A stretch of DNA of 64,000 nucleotides from an uncultured beta proteobacterium (GTDB lineage Bacteria; Pseudomonadota; Gammaproteobacteria; Burkholderiales; Burkholderiaceae_C): contig CAIRAW010000043.1 of NCBI GenBank assembly GCA_903876735.1, forward strand, positions 115,538-179,537. The letters are read 5' to 3'. This document shows, piece by piece, positions 16,746 through 26,237 of the stretch. Each line of letters starts with the position of its first letter. Position 1 is the stretch's first letter. Made by a program: the position numbers and the translations under genes. A model generated the notes under the pieces. It had not been told where the DNA came from and made no database searches. It saw nothing but the letters and a program-made list of their open reading frames with translations.

Positions 16746-16848
16746 CCCGGGCGACCTGTCGCCACCGCAGCGGCAGTGGCGCCTGAAACTGCACCAACTC
16801 TTTTGCCAAGTGCAAGCCGTCTTTGTTATCTTGCGCCACATGCCAATT

Positions 16849-17124
16849 TCAATCGTCGGGAATAACCATCGAAAAGCCGACAAATTTATGCTGCTTTGTG
16901 GCACTCCATGGACCCTCTTGGCCTGATGGTTTCGGCAACTCCATGTAGACCTCGTCGGTCTCTGGACCGACCAGCTTATCGCCCGACTGGACGTATTCCT
17001 TTCCCGTTTCAATATCCTTGCAGCGACCTCCTGCCACGAGCACACATATTGCCATTGCGTTTGACATCAGGCACATAGTCAGACATGCCATCGCCATGAT
17101 TGACCGCAAACTTAAGGTTTTCAT
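16849..17124 (-). CDS. Small secreted protein, unknown function
   Basis: A 91-residue protein when started at the ATG at 17124, which gives a convincing Sec signal peptide (MKTLSLRSIMAMACLTMCLM, cleavage after SNAMA). The mature part has two cysteines (ICVLVAGGRCKD) that could form a disulfide, then a polar ~60-residue region ending FSMVIPDD. No family is recognised. It stands convergent with the DUF985 gene. Confidence 0.5.
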   Translation of the reverse strand: MKTLSLRSIMAMACLTMCLMSNAMAICVLVAGGRCKDIETGKEYVQSGDKLVGPETDEVYMELPKPSGQEGPWSATKQHKFVGFSMVIPDD

Positions 17125-17402
17125 GCAATGCCCGTTGAATCTGCCCGTATTTGGTATGCCGGTCATTACCTTGCATACCCGGCGAGGTTCGGTTGACAAA
17201 AATCAACGAGACCGAGCGTCGCAAACGGAACTTGCTGGGTTGGGACGATTCGCCATGAACGCCGGACGGCGAGAAATGCAACTCATTGAATCGCATTGCC
17301 AGAAAGCCGTCATGGGTCACGATCAGCAATCGCTGCACACCCGAATTGCGTTGCGCACCGTTGCTGGCGATAAACCTTGCAGTTCTCTATTCCTGCTGCT
17401 GA

Positions 17403-17705
17403 TTATTGATGCCCGCCAATCTGAAAGTGAAACGGTATGCCAAACACCATGACGACTAACGCCAGTGCGATGCACATCGCCAACGTGCCCAGTATCGAGT
17501 ACAGAACCATTCTTGGCCTGGACAGTTGTCGATTGGCCCACAGGTTGCACGCCAGAGTTGTGATGGGCACAAAGGCGAAGGCCCAATCATCGCTGTGAAT
17601 GTTGTTCGGATACTCAGGAGACTGCACGAGACGATAGTCGAGAACGCACCATGCAATAAAGAACATGATCAGAAGCACGGTATCTATGGCAGCCATCCTC
17701 TTCAT
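17403..17705 (-). CDS. Small integral membrane protein, unknown function
   Basis: A 100-residue protein with three predicted membrane segments: IDTVLLIMFFIAWCVLDY (7-24), FAFVPITTLACNLWA (~43-57) and VLYSILGTLAMCIALALVVM (~67-86). No family is recognised. It begins three bases after the stop of a 22-codon ORF that has a strong ribosome site, so it may be translated by coupling. Its own upstream sequence has no clear ribosome site. Confidence 0.5.
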   Translation of the reverse strand: MKRMAAIDTVLLIMFFIAWCVLDYRLVQSPEYPNNIHSDDWAFAFVPITTLACNLWANRQLSRPRMVLYSILGTLAMCIALALVVMVFGIPFHFQIGGHQ

Positions 17706-17708
17706 ATG

Positions 17709-17777
17709 CTAGGCCGAACTTGATTTGGACCACACAAACTGCGGGATATTCCGGGCGCTGCAGGACAAACTGAACAT
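17709..17777 (-). CDS. Short ORF (22 aa) with strong ribosome site
   Basis: The ATG at 17777 is preceded by AGGAGG with a five-base spacer, an optimal start signal. It encodes MFSLSCSARNIPQFVWSKSS plus two residues, with no recognised function. It overlaps the stop of the preceding 13-codon ORF by one base, and its own stop is three bases from the membrane-protein start, so it may be a coupling or leader element. Confidence 0.33.
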   Translation of the reverse strand: MFSLSCSARNIPQFVWSKSSSA

Positions 17778-17818
17778 CAATTCCTCCTCAGATTGGCTTT
17801 CAGTTTCAACATGGGCAT
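17777..17818 (-). CDS. Short ORF (13 aa) upstream of 17709-17777
   Basis: The ATG at 17818 has AGGAG six bases upstream. The peptide is MPMLKLKANLRRN; the two arginine codons AGG AGG form the ribosome site of the next ORF, and its TGA shares a base with the next ATG. This arrangement suggests coupled translation, though an ORF this short could occur by chance. Confidence 0.28.
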   Translation of the reverse strand: MPMLKLKANLRRN

Positions 17819-17995
17819 GACAGTCTCCTATTGATTGAAGCAAGAATTTCGCACCGGTATCGAAAATACTAAGGGCCTTGACGCCATCATCCTTTGCCGG
17901 ACAGTGAAATACTTTTGCTAGACGGATATCTATTGTCCTGCAGTCGCCGATACAGGGCGCTTCCAGCTCTTTGGCTGGCGCGCAGGCTGGGGAGT

Positions 17996-19201
<1,206 letters not shown>

Positions 19202-19243
19202 GGGAATCCTTTCGGGGAAATGTGTCGGTTTGAATAAAGGGGT

Positions 19244-20311
19244 TCAGCGCGCGTTCAGGCGCTCGGCGGCCATGCGCCAGGCGACCTCGGCAATCGGTCG
19301 TGCCTGTGCGCCGGTGGCGCGTGCGGCGGCGCTGGCAGCCGTGCCGTCTTCGACGCGCTTGGCGATGCCCTGCAGAATGGCGGCCAGACGGAACATGTTG
19401 TAGACCAGGTAAAAGTCCCACTGCGCCGGATCAATCGCGCCGCGTCCGGTGCGCTCGGCGTAGCGGCGCAGATAGGGCGCCGCCAGCGGAATGCCCAGCG
19501 CCGCCAGGTCGACGCCGGCCATGCCGCGAAACTCGTCGGCCTTGAGGTGCCAGGTCAGCATGTGGTAGGCGAAGTCCACCAGCGGGTCGCCCAGCGTCGA
19601 GAGCTCCCAGTCCAGCACGGCGATGATGCGCGGCTCGCTCGGATGAAAAATCAGGTTGTCCAGGCGCAGGTCGCCGTGCACGACCGTCGTGGTCTCATCA
19701 GTCGGGATGTGCCGCGGCAGCCAGGCCAGCAGCCGGTCCATGGCTTCAATCGGCGTGGTCTGCGACGCCAGGTACTGCTTGCTCCAGCGGCCGATTTGGC
19801 GCGCAACATAGTTGCCACTGCGGCCATAGTCAGTCAGGCCGACCGCCGCCACATCAACCCCGTGCAGGGTGGCGACCACGCGGTTCATGTCGTCGTAAAT
19901 CGCGCTGCGCTCGGCAGCGGACATACCCGGCAGCGTCGGGTCCCACAGCACGCGGCCCTGCACATGGGCCATGATGTAGAAAGGTGTGCCGATGACGGCC
20001 GCGTCCTCGCACAGGCAGTAGCTGCGCGCCACCGGCACGCCGGTCGGGTACAGCGCCGTGATGACACGGTACTCGCGGTCCACCGCGTGCGCTGAGGGCA
20101 GCAGCACGCCAGCGAGTTTCTTGCGCAGCACGTAGCGCGTTGCGCCGGCTGTGAGCGCAAAGGTCGGGTTCGACTGGCCGCCCTTGAACTGCTCAACCGT
20201 CAGTTCACCGCTGAACCCTTCCACATGCGCGCGCATGTAGTCCTGCAACGCACCGACATCGAAGCGAAAGTGCGGCTGGACCGGCATGGTGCCGACAAAC
20301 TGCTCGCTCAT
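19244..20311 (-). CDS. APH-type phosphotransferase, ACAD10/11 kinase-like (module 1)
   Basis: A 355-residue aminoglycoside-phosphotransferase-fold kinase. VEQFKGGQSNPTFALTAG is the ATP-site loop, YVLRKKLAG carries the nucleotide lysine, VHGDLRLDNLIFHP is the catalytic Brenner motif, and AVLDWELSTLGDPLVDF binds magnesium. This subtype corresponds to the kinase domain of ACAD10/11 and to LvaA, which phosphorylate the 4-hydroxyl of 4-hydroxyacyl-CoA. It precedes a matching dehydrogenase gene. It is transcribed from the leftward site-D promoter and is divergent from the quinone oxidoreductase operon. Confidence 0.87.
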   Translation of the reverse strand: MSEQFVGTMPVQPHFRFDVGALQDYMRAHVEGFSGELTVEQFKGGQSNPTFALTAGATRYVLRKKLAGVLLPSAHAVDREYRVITALYPTGVPVARSYCLCEDAAVIGTPFYIMAHVQGRVLWDPTLPGMSAAERSAIYDDMNRVVATLHGVDVAAVGLTDYGRSGNYVARQIGRWSKQYLASQTTPIEAMDRLLAWLPRHIPTDETTTVVHGDLRLDNLIFHPSEPRIIAVLDWELSTLGDPLVDFAYHMLTWHLKADEFRGMAGVDLAALGIPLAAPYLRRYAERTGRGAIDPAQWDFYLVYNMFRLAAILQGIAKRVEDGTAASAAARATGAQARPIAEVAWRMAAERLNAR

Positions 20312-20390
20312 CTCTGGCCCGGCAGATTCGGGCGATCGGTTGCAACTTCCATGTCCATCTCCTCAATGCGGCGCAAGCCTGTGAGGCACC

Positions 20391-20433
20391 ATCGTAGCCG
20401 GCCGCAGGCGGCGCGTCTTGCGCCAATTGGCTG
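20391..20433 (-). promoter_or_regulatory. Recurrent 19-bp element plus -10, site D (leftward)
   Basis: Positions 20415-20433 on the minus strand match the reference at 17 of 19. TACGAT (20396-20391) follows after 18 nt; the kinase ATG is at 20311. Confidence 0.62.
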
Positions 20434-20448
20434 ACGCAAGCGTTGGCG

Positions 20449-20491
20449 CAGCCAGTCCGCACAAGACGCCTGCGCCAGTGCCCCCTAGCAT
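20449..20491 (+). promoter_or_regulatory. Recurrent 19-bp element plus -10, site D (rightward)
   Basis: Positions 20449-20467 match the reference at 15 of 19. TAGCAT at 20486-20491 follows after 18 nt, predicting transcription from about 20498. This places the only canonical in-frame start of the next gene (TTG at 20443) upstream of the transcript. Confidence 0.58.
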
Positions 20492-20526
20492 GCGCTGACC
20501 GATTCACCTGGAAGCTGGAGTTCCCC

Positions 20527-21525
20527 ATCAAAGCAGTTCTATGCAAACGCCACGGCCCGCCCGAGACCCTGGTACTCGAGGAGCGGCCCGCGCTCGAAGC
20601 CGCGCCGGGCCAGGTCGTCATTGATGTCCACGCCTGCGGCGTCAACTTTCCCGACACCCTGATCATCGAGAACAAATACCAGATCAAGCCGGAACTGCCC
20701 TTCTCCCCTGGCGGTGAAGTCGCCGGCACGGTACGCGCCCTCGGCGCCGGTGTCAGCGGCCTGTCGCCGGGCGACCGCGTCGTGGCCTCACCGGGCTGGG
20801 GCGGCTTCGCCGAACAGGTGAGCGCGAGCGCATCCTGCGTGCTGCGCCTGCCTGCCGGCGTGTCGCTGGTGGCCGCGGCGGCCTGCAGCATCGCCTACGG
20901 CACGACGCACTACGCGCTGCGCGAGCGCGCCCAACTGCAAAGCGGCGAAACCCTGCTGGTATTGGGCGCCGCCGGCGGCACCGGCCTGTCGGCAGTGGAG
21001 ATCGGCAAACTGATGGGCGCACGCGTGATCGCAGCAGCCTCGTCGGACGACAAGCTGGACCTGTGCCGCGCGCACGGTGCCGACGAGACCATCAACTACA
21101 GCCGCGAGGATTTGCGCGAGCGCCTGCGCGCACTCACCGGCGGCCGTGGCGTCAACGTCGTCTACGACCCGGTCGGCGGCGCCTACAGCGAGATCGCGCT
21201 GCGCAGCATGGCCTGGAAGGGGCGGCTGCTGGTGATCGGATTCACCGCCGGCGAGATTCCCAAGCTGCCGCTGAACCTGACGCTGCTCAAGGGCTGCTCC
21301 ATCGTCGGCGTCTACCACGGTGGTTTTCAACACAACGAGCCGCAAGCCTACCGGGCGCAGATGGCGGAATTTTTTGAGCTCGTGGCACAGGGAAAAATCA
21401 AGCCCGCCATCACCGCGCGCTACCCGCTGGAGCAGGCCCGCGAAGCGCTGCGCGCCTTTGCCGAGCGCCGCGTCACCGGCAAGATCGTGCTCGTCACGGA
21501 ACTCGGGCGCCGCCATGCCGAATAA
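20527..21525 (+). CDS. NADPH:quinone oxidoreductase family protein (MDR), probable ATC start
   Basis: A ~332-residue zinc-free medium-chain dehydrogenase/reductase: GVNFPDTLIIENKYQ, PFSPGGEVAGTV, the NADPH motif LGAAGGTGLSAVEI and VNVVYDPVGG. It reduces quinones or enoyl-type substrates; a 2-enoyl-CoA reductase role is possible here. Homologues start MKAVLC. The in-frame codon here is ATC (20527) before AAA GCA GTT, with GGAG six bases upstream. The only ordinary start in frame, TTG at 20443, encodes an unlike tail and lies before the predicted promoter. So either ATC initiates or a base differs. First gene of an operon with an SDR and a thioesterase. Confidence 0.8.
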   Translation: MKAVLCKRHGPPETLVLEERPALEAAPGQVVIDVHACGVNFPDTLIIENKYQIKPELPFSPGGEVAGTVRALGAGVSGLSPGDRVVASPGWGGFAEQVSASASCVLRLPAGVSLVAAAACSIAYGTTHYALRERAQLQSGETLLVLGAAGGTGLSAVEIGKLMGARVIAAASSDDKLDLCRAHGADETINYSREDLRERLRALTGGRGVNVVYDPVGGAYSEIALRSMAWKGRLLVIGFTAGEIPKLPLNLTLLKGCSIVGVYHGGFQHNEPQAYRAQMAEFFELVAQGKIKPAITARYPLEQAREALRAFAERRVTGKIVLVTELGRRHAE

Positions 21526-21543
21526 GCCGCGCAAGGACCGCGC

Positions 21544-22314
21544 ATGCAACTAAAGGACAAGGTCGTTGTCGTCACTGGCGGTGCCAGCGGCATCGGCGCG
21601 GCGATGGCGCGCCGCTTTGCGCAAGAGGGCGCACGCGCCGTGGTGGTGGCGGACCGCGACGGCGCGGCGGCGCAGGCTGTAGCGAAAGAATTTGATGGCC
21701 TGGGCCTGCACTGCGACGTCACCCGCGAGCCCGACCTGCTGCACCTGATAGAAACCACGCAGCACCGCTTTGGCGCAATCGACCTGTTCTGCTCGAACGC
21801 CGGCGTCAGCATCGCTGGCGGACCCGAACTGCCCGACGCTGCCTGGCGGCAGGTCTGGAACGTCAACCTGATGGCGCACGTGCATGCGGCGCGCGCGCTG
21901 CTGCCTGCCATGCTCGCGCGCGGCCAGGGCTATCTGCTGCAGACGGCTTCGGCGGCCGGGCTGCTGTCGCAGTTCGACGCGCCCTACGCAGTCAGCAAAC
22001 ACGCCGCCGTCGCCTTTGCCGAATGGCTGGCGATTACCTACGGGAGTCGCGGCATCAAGGTCAGCTGCCTGTGCCCGGCCGGTGTCGACACACCGCTGCT
22101 GCGCGCCGAACCCGCACAGCACCAGCGACTCTTGAGCGAAGGCATGGTCTCGGCCGAGACGGTGGCCGAGGCCGTCGTCAAAGGTCTGAGCGCAGAGCGC
22201 TTCCTGATCCTGCCGCAGCCCTGGATCGGCGAGCAACTGCGGCGCAAGGTGGAAGACCCGGACCGCTGGCTGCGCGGCATGGGCCGCTGGCACGACAGCA
22301 TCCGCCCCACATGA
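21544..22314 (+). CDS. Short-chain dehydrogenase/reductase
   Basis: A 256-residue SDR: cofactor motif TGGASGIGAAMAR (residues ~11-23), acidic VADRDG after the second strand suggesting NAD preference, SNAGVS, and catalytic YAVSK. AAGGA precedes the ATG at 21544, 18 bp after the oxidoreductase stop. It probably oxidises or reduces a hydroxyl/keto group on a CoA ester or free intermediate of the pathway. The specific substrate is not evident. Confidence 0.87.
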   Translation: MQLKDKVVVVTGGASGIGAAMARRFAQEGARAVVVADRDGAAAQAVAKEFDGLGLHCDVTREPDLLHLIETTQHRFGAIDLFCSNAGVSIAGGPELPDAAWRQVWNVNLMAHVHAARALLPAMLARGQGYLLQTASAAGLLSQFDAPYAVSKHAAVAFAEWLAITYGSRGIKVSCLCPAGVDTPLLRAEPAQHQRLLSEGMVSAETVAEAVVKGLSAERFLILPQPWIGEQLRRKVEDPDRWLRGMGRWHDSIRPT

Positions 22315-22327
22315 AGAAGGAAACCCC

Positions 22328-22753
22328 ATGAGCGATCCGCGCCCGATGCACTGCATTCCCCTGACCGACGCCACGGTGCAGGAGTTTTACGAGTACCTGT
22401 TTGCACCCTGGGTCAAGGGCATTGGCATGCGCGACTTCAAGGTAAGCAAGGGCAAGGTTTCGGGCCTGCTGCCGCAAAGCGACGCACTCAAATTTTCCAG
22501 CGGCGCCGTTTGTGGCCAGGTCATCATGTCGGCCATCGACACCGTGGCCTCGCTGGCGATGGCGACCGACCGCTTTCCCAAGGGCACGGTCTACCAGCAC
22601 ACCCACTTCCTGCGCCCGGCCGTCAACGACGACTTCATCGTCGAAGCCACGGTGCTGCGCTTTGGCAAGACCACGGCTTTCGCCGAAGCCCGCGTCAGCT
22701 TTGCCTCCAGCGGCGTGCTGGCCGCGCACGCCAGCCTTGAGTTCGCGTTCTGA
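22328..22753 (+). CDS. PaaI-type thioesterase (hotdog fold)
   Basis: A 141-residue hotdog-fold protein with KVSGLLPQSDALKFSSGAVC leading into the central helix (GQVIMSAIDTVASLAMAT) and strands YQHTHFLRPAVNDDFIVEA and AEARVSFASSGVLAAHAS. The arrangement matches the PaaI/YdiI thioesterase superfamily, which hydrolyses acyl-CoA and may relieve CoA sequestration by dead-end intermediates. It starts 13 bp after the SDR stop with AAGGAAA before the ATG, so it is the last gene of the site-D rightward operon. Confidence 0.78.
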   Translation: MSDPRPMHCIPLTDATVQEFYEYLFAPWVKGIGMRDFKVSKGKVSGLLPQSDALKFSSGAVCGQVIMSAIDTVASLAMATDRFPKGTVYQHTHFLRPAVNDDFIVEATVLRFGKTTAFAEARVSFASSGVLAAHASLEFAF

Positions 22754-22792
22754 GCCCACGCGGCGCCGGCTGCAGGCGCCGGTTGCCGGTCA

Positions 22793-23740
22793 TCAAAGCG
22801 GTGTGCCGTCGGCACTGAGCGTTTCGCCCTTGCGTTCAACAATCAAGCCATAGGCATGGGGCTGGCGATGCAGGTCGAAGTTGAACGTGGTGCGCTTGTA
22901 GACGGCGCAAAAATCCAGATCGATGCGCGCGATGGCCATCTCGTCGTCCTTGGTGTGGCAGCGTGCCACGACCTCGCCTGAGGGGGCAATGATGCAACTG
23001 CCACCGATGCTGTCTACCCCTTCTTCAAGACCGGCCTTGGCCACGCCGACCACCCAGCATCCGTTCTGGTAGGCGCCGGCCTGCATCGACAAGGCGTTGT
23101 GGAACAGCGAGAGATCGTCGTGCTGCGGCGCCGGCGCGTTGTGCACCGGGGTGTTGTAGCCAATCAGCACCAGTTCCGCCCCTTGCAGTCCCATCACGCG
23201 GTAGGTTTCGGCCCAGCGCCGGTCGTTGCACAGCGCCATGCCGACGATGCCGCCAAAGGCCTGTGTCACGCCAAAGCCGGGGCCCGGTGTGAAGTAGCGT
23301 TTTTCGAGGTGCTGAAAGCGCCGCCAGGGTTCATGCTCACGGTGCCCCGGCAGATGCACCTTGCGGTACTTGCCGACGATAGCGCCGGCGCGGTCAACCA
23401 GGATGGACGTGTTGTAGCGCAGCTCTGCGCCGCCTTCATGCGCTAGTTCGGCGTAGCCCAGGTAAAAGCCCATGCCCAGTTCACGCGCCAGATTGAACAG
23501 CGGCAGGGTCGCAGCACTCGGCATCTCGCGCTCATAGTACTGCTTGAGTTCGGCTTCATCCGCTATGTACCAGCGCGGGAAAAATGTGGTCAGCGCCAGT
23601 TCCGGGAAGACGATGAGCTGCGCGCCCAGCGCGTGCGCCTGGCGCATGAGATCGCACAGACGCGCGACCACCTGGCTGCGGGAGTCCGTGCGCTGGATCG
23701 GACCGAGCTGGCCCATGGCGATATTGAGGTAGCGTGGCAT
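22793..23740 (-). CDS. N-carbamoyl-D-amino acid hydrolase-like (nitrilase superfamily)
   Basis: A 315-residue nitrilase-fold amidohydrolase with the triad Glu47 (FPELALTT), Lys127 (YRKVHLPG) and Cys171 (ALCNDRRWAE). The CNDRRW context, GHREHEP and the length match Agrobacterium D-carbamoylase. It hydrolyses N-carbamoyl-D-amino acids to amino acid, CO2 and ammonia. AGGAA precedes the ATG. It is the last gene of the operon with the M20 amidohydrolase and diaminopropionate ammonia-lyase, so the true substrate may be an N-carbamoyl or ureido derivative related to diaminopropionate. Confidence 0.85.
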   Translation of the reverse strand: MPRYLNIAMGQLGPIQRTDSRSQVVARLCDLMRQAHALGAQLIVFPELALTTFFPRWYIADEAELKQYYEREMPSAATLPLFNLARELGMGFYLGYAELAHEGGAELRYNTSILVDRAGAIVGKYRKVHLPGHREHEPWRRFQHLEKRYFTPGPGFGVTQAFGGIVGMALCNDRRWAETYRVMGLQGAELVLIGYNTPVHNAPAPQHDDLSLFHNALSMQAGAYQNGCWVVGVAKAGLEEGVDSIGGSCIIAPSGEVVARCHTKDDEMAIARIDLDFCAVYKRTTFNFDLHRQPHAYGLIVERKGETLSADGTPL

Positions 23741-23749
23741 GGGTAATTC

Positions 23750-24994
23750 CTATGAAGTTCGATTGGCCAGCAGGAGCGCGACCTGCAGCAGGATCTGGGC
23801 GCCGCGCAGCAGGTCATCGGGTGCGGTGTATTCGCGCACGTTGTGGCTCAGGCCGCCAACACTGGGAACAAAAATCATCGCGCTGGGACAGACCCGCGCC
23901 AGCATCTGCGCGTCGTGCCCGGCGCCGCTGGGCATGCGCAGGTGCGTGCAAGCCAAGGCGCTGGCCTGGCTCTCGACCAGGTCCACCAGTTGCGCATCAA
24001 ACACCACGGGCTCGAAGCGGGCCAGTGAGCGCGTCCTCAGCTGCACCCCTTCGGCCTGCGCGGCGCGTTCGGCAAACGCCAGCAGTTCGGCCTCGGCCTG
24101 CGCCAGCGCCGCAGCGTCGGTGTTGCGCAGGTCAACCGTAAAGACCGCTTTCTGCGCGATGACGTTGACCAGATTGGGGCTCAGTTGCAGCGCGCCCACG
24201 GTGGCCAGTTGCCGTCCGCCCATGCGCTGTGCCAGCTCGCGTGCGTGCACCGCCACTTTCGCCGCCACCAGTGCGGCATCGTGGCGCAGCGCCATCGGTG
24301 TGGTGCCGGCGTGGTTCGATTGCCCTGCTACGGTGAACTCGGTCCAGGAAATGCCCTGCACCCCTTCGACGACGCCGATCTGTATGCCCTGGCGCTCCAG
24401 CACCGGGCCTTGTTCGATGTGCAGTTCAAGGTAGCTGTCCGCCTGCGGCGCGCCGACCGGTACGCTGCCCTGGTAGCCGATGCGCTGCAACTCGGCCGCA
24501 ACCGTCAGGCCCTCGCTGTCGCAGCTGGCCAGGGCTTGCGCCAGCGGCATGCCGCCGACATAAACCAGGCTGCCCATCATGTCGGGCTGAAAACGCGCGC
24601 CTTCCTCGTTCGTGAAAATGGCCACCGCCAGTGGCCGCTGCGGCTTGATGCCGGCTTCGCGCAGCGTCCGCACCACCTCCAGCGCGGCCAGCACGCCGTA
24701 GTTGCCGTCGTACAGCCCGCCGGTGCGCACGGTGTCGATGTGCGAACCCATCATCACCGGCGGCCCATCCTGCAGACCCGGCCAATGGCCGAAGATGTTG
24801 CCGATGGCGTCGACCTCGACGCGCAGGCCCGACTCGCGCATGCGCGCAACCGCCCAGTCACGGCCGAGCCGGTCTGCGTCGCTCAGGGCCAGACGATTGA
24901 CGCCGCCGCCCGGCAAGGCGCCAATCTGCCCCAGGGCCTGCAGACTCTCGAGCAGGCGCGCGCCGTTGATTTGCGCCATCGCGGTCTGGCTCAT
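23750..24994 (-). CDS. M20-family N-carbamoyl-L-amino acid hydrolase / allantoate amidohydrolase-like
   Basis: A 414-residue dimetal amidohydrolase. Metal ligands His85 (GSHIDTV), Asp96 (LYDGNYG), Glu130/Glu131 (TNEEGARF) and the later HIEQGPVLE are in place, with the NHAGTTPM dimerisation-domain motif. The pattern is that of N-carbamoyl-L-amino acid hydrolases, allantoate amidohydrolases and beta-ureidopropionases. Its ATG overlaps the stop of the ammonia-lyase by four bases. The same pairing (ygeX next to ygeY-type M20 enzyme) is known in E. coli. Exact substrate unresolved. Confidence 0.86.
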   Translation of the reverse strand: MSQTAMAQINGARLLESLQALGQIGALPGGGVNRLALSDADRLGRDWAVARMRESGLRVEVDAIGNIFGHWPGLQDGPPVMMGSHIDTVRTGGLYDGNYGVLAALEVVRTLREAGIKPQRPLAVAIFTNEEGARFQPDMMGSLVYVGGMPLAQALASCDSEGLTVAAELQRIGYQGSVPVGAPQADSYLELHIEQGPVLERQGIQIGVVEGVQGISWTEFTVAGQSNHAGTTPMALRHDAALVAAKVAVHARELAQRMGGRQLATVGALQLSPNLVNVIAQKAVFTVDLRNTDAAALAQAEAELLAFAERAAQAEGVQLRTRSLARFEPVVFDAQLVDLVESQASALACTHLRMPSGAGHDAQMLARVCPSAMIFVPSVGGLSHNVREYTAPDDLLRGAQILLQVALLLANRTS

Positions 24995-26223
24995 GCTGCG
25001 TCCGCCGCCTGCAAGACTTCGGTCGCACTGCGGCCCACCAGTTGCGCGTAGAGCGCCGGATCGGTATCGCCCTCGCTGCCGAAAAACAGAAGCCGGCTGT
25101 CGGCGCCCAGTCCCAGCGCGTCACGGGCCTGCGCTTGCTGCAGTATCAGCAGCGCCGCCGCCAGGCCCGCCACGGCGGATTCACCGGCCACGATCACCGG
25201 ATCAGCGGCAAGCGGACGCGCCAGCAATCGCATCAGTTCAACGGCTGCCGGGTCGCCAATGGTGCAGAAGGCGTCGGCGCCGCGTTCCAGAATTTGCCAG
25301 GCCAGCAAGGACACTTCGCCACAGGCCAGACCGGCCATCAGGGTGTCGAGATCGCCCTTGACCGCCACCAGCGCGCCAGCTTTGGCGCTTTGCATCAGGC
25401 AGTCGGCGCGCTCGGGCTCGACCACGACCAGCACCGGCCGCCTGGCAGCCGAGCGTTCCCAGAAATAAGCGCAGACCGCTGCCGCAAAGCCGCCCACACC
25501 GGCCTGCACAAACACATGCGTGGGCCATTGCGCCATGGCCTGCACCGCCTCGTGCACCATCAACTGGTAGCCTTGCATGACGTCACGTGGAATGTCCATG
25601 TAGCCCGGGTACGAGGTGTCGGAGATCACGAACCAGCCATTGCGCCGGGCATCGCGATCAGCCTCTTGCACTGAGTCGTCGTAATTGCCAGCGGTTCTGA
25701 TCACGTGCGCGCCGTAGGCTTCGATGGCGCGCTTGCGACCCTCACTGACGCTGGCGTGAATGTAGATGACGCAGCGGCAGCCCATCATTTGCGCGCCCCA
25801 GGCCACCGAGCGGCCATGGTTGCCATCGGTGGCGCAGGTCACCGTTATGTCGGCGCAAGCCTGGCGCAGCGCGGGCTCAAGCAGCAGCGCCTCGGGGCTG
25901 ACCGTTCGCCCCAGGCGCTCGCCGATCTCGCGACACAGCAAGCGCGTGACGGCATAGGCCCCGCCCAGCGCCTTGAAGCTGCCCAGCCCGAAGCGGGAGG
26001 CCTCGTCCTTGTAGTGGATGGCCGCAACACCGGCCGCAGCGGCCAAACCGGCCAGCGAGCGCAGCGGTGTGGCGCAGTAGCCCGGCCATGCGGTGATCAC
26101 GGCCTGCGCCTGCGCCAGGGCTGGTGCGCTCAGCAGCGCTTCGCGCTGGGCGCCGTAGGGCTCGGCATTGTCATGGCGCGGATTGCGCAGCAGCGTGAAG
26201 GGAAGATTGGAAACAGGGTTCAT
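24991..26223 (-). CDS. dpaL: Diaminopropionate ammonia-lyase
   Basis: A 410-residue fold-type II PLP enzyme. It begins at the ATG at 26223, where the homologous sequence starts; the open frame extends upstream into non-homologous codons. Lys84 in GLGSFKALGGAYA should hold PLP, CATDGNHGRSVAWGAQ is the substrate-loop motif, YDDSVQEAD the DpaL-specific stretch, and VFVQAGVGGFAAAV binds the phosphate. It converts 2,3-diaminopropionate to pyruvate and ammonia. The gene lies 14 bp after the rpiR-type gene and overlaps the M20 gene. Confidence 0.86.
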   Translation of the reverse strand: MNPVSNLPFTLLRNPRHDNAEPYGAQREALLSAPALAQAQAVITAWPGYCATPLRSLAGLAAAAGVAAIHYKDEASRFGLGSFKALGGAYAVTRLLCREIGERLGRTVSPEALLLEPALRQACADITVTCATDGNHGRSVAWGAQMMGCRCVIYIHASVSEGRKRAIEAYGAHVIRTAGNYDDSVQEADRDARRNGWFVISDTSYPGYMDIPRDVMQGYQLMVHEAVQAMAQWPTHVFVQAGVGGFAAAVCAYFWERSAARRPVLVVVEPERADCLMQSAKAGALVAVKGDLDTLMAGLACGEVSLLAWQILERGADAFCTIGDPAAVELMRLLARPLAADPVIVAGESAVAGLAAALLILQQAQARDALGLGADSRLLFFGSEGDTDPALYAQLVGRSATEVLQAADAA

Positions 26224-26237
26224 GGTGCGGGACCGGT

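Noticed and set aside
16760..16785. GC-rich imperfect hairpin after the DUF985 gene
   Set aside because: The stem is imperfect and no T-run follows, so a terminator cannot be supported.
16828..16846. TATCTTGCGCCACATGCC, another partial element match
   Set aside because: It lies between convergent genes with no properly oriented start downstream and lacks the spaced -10.
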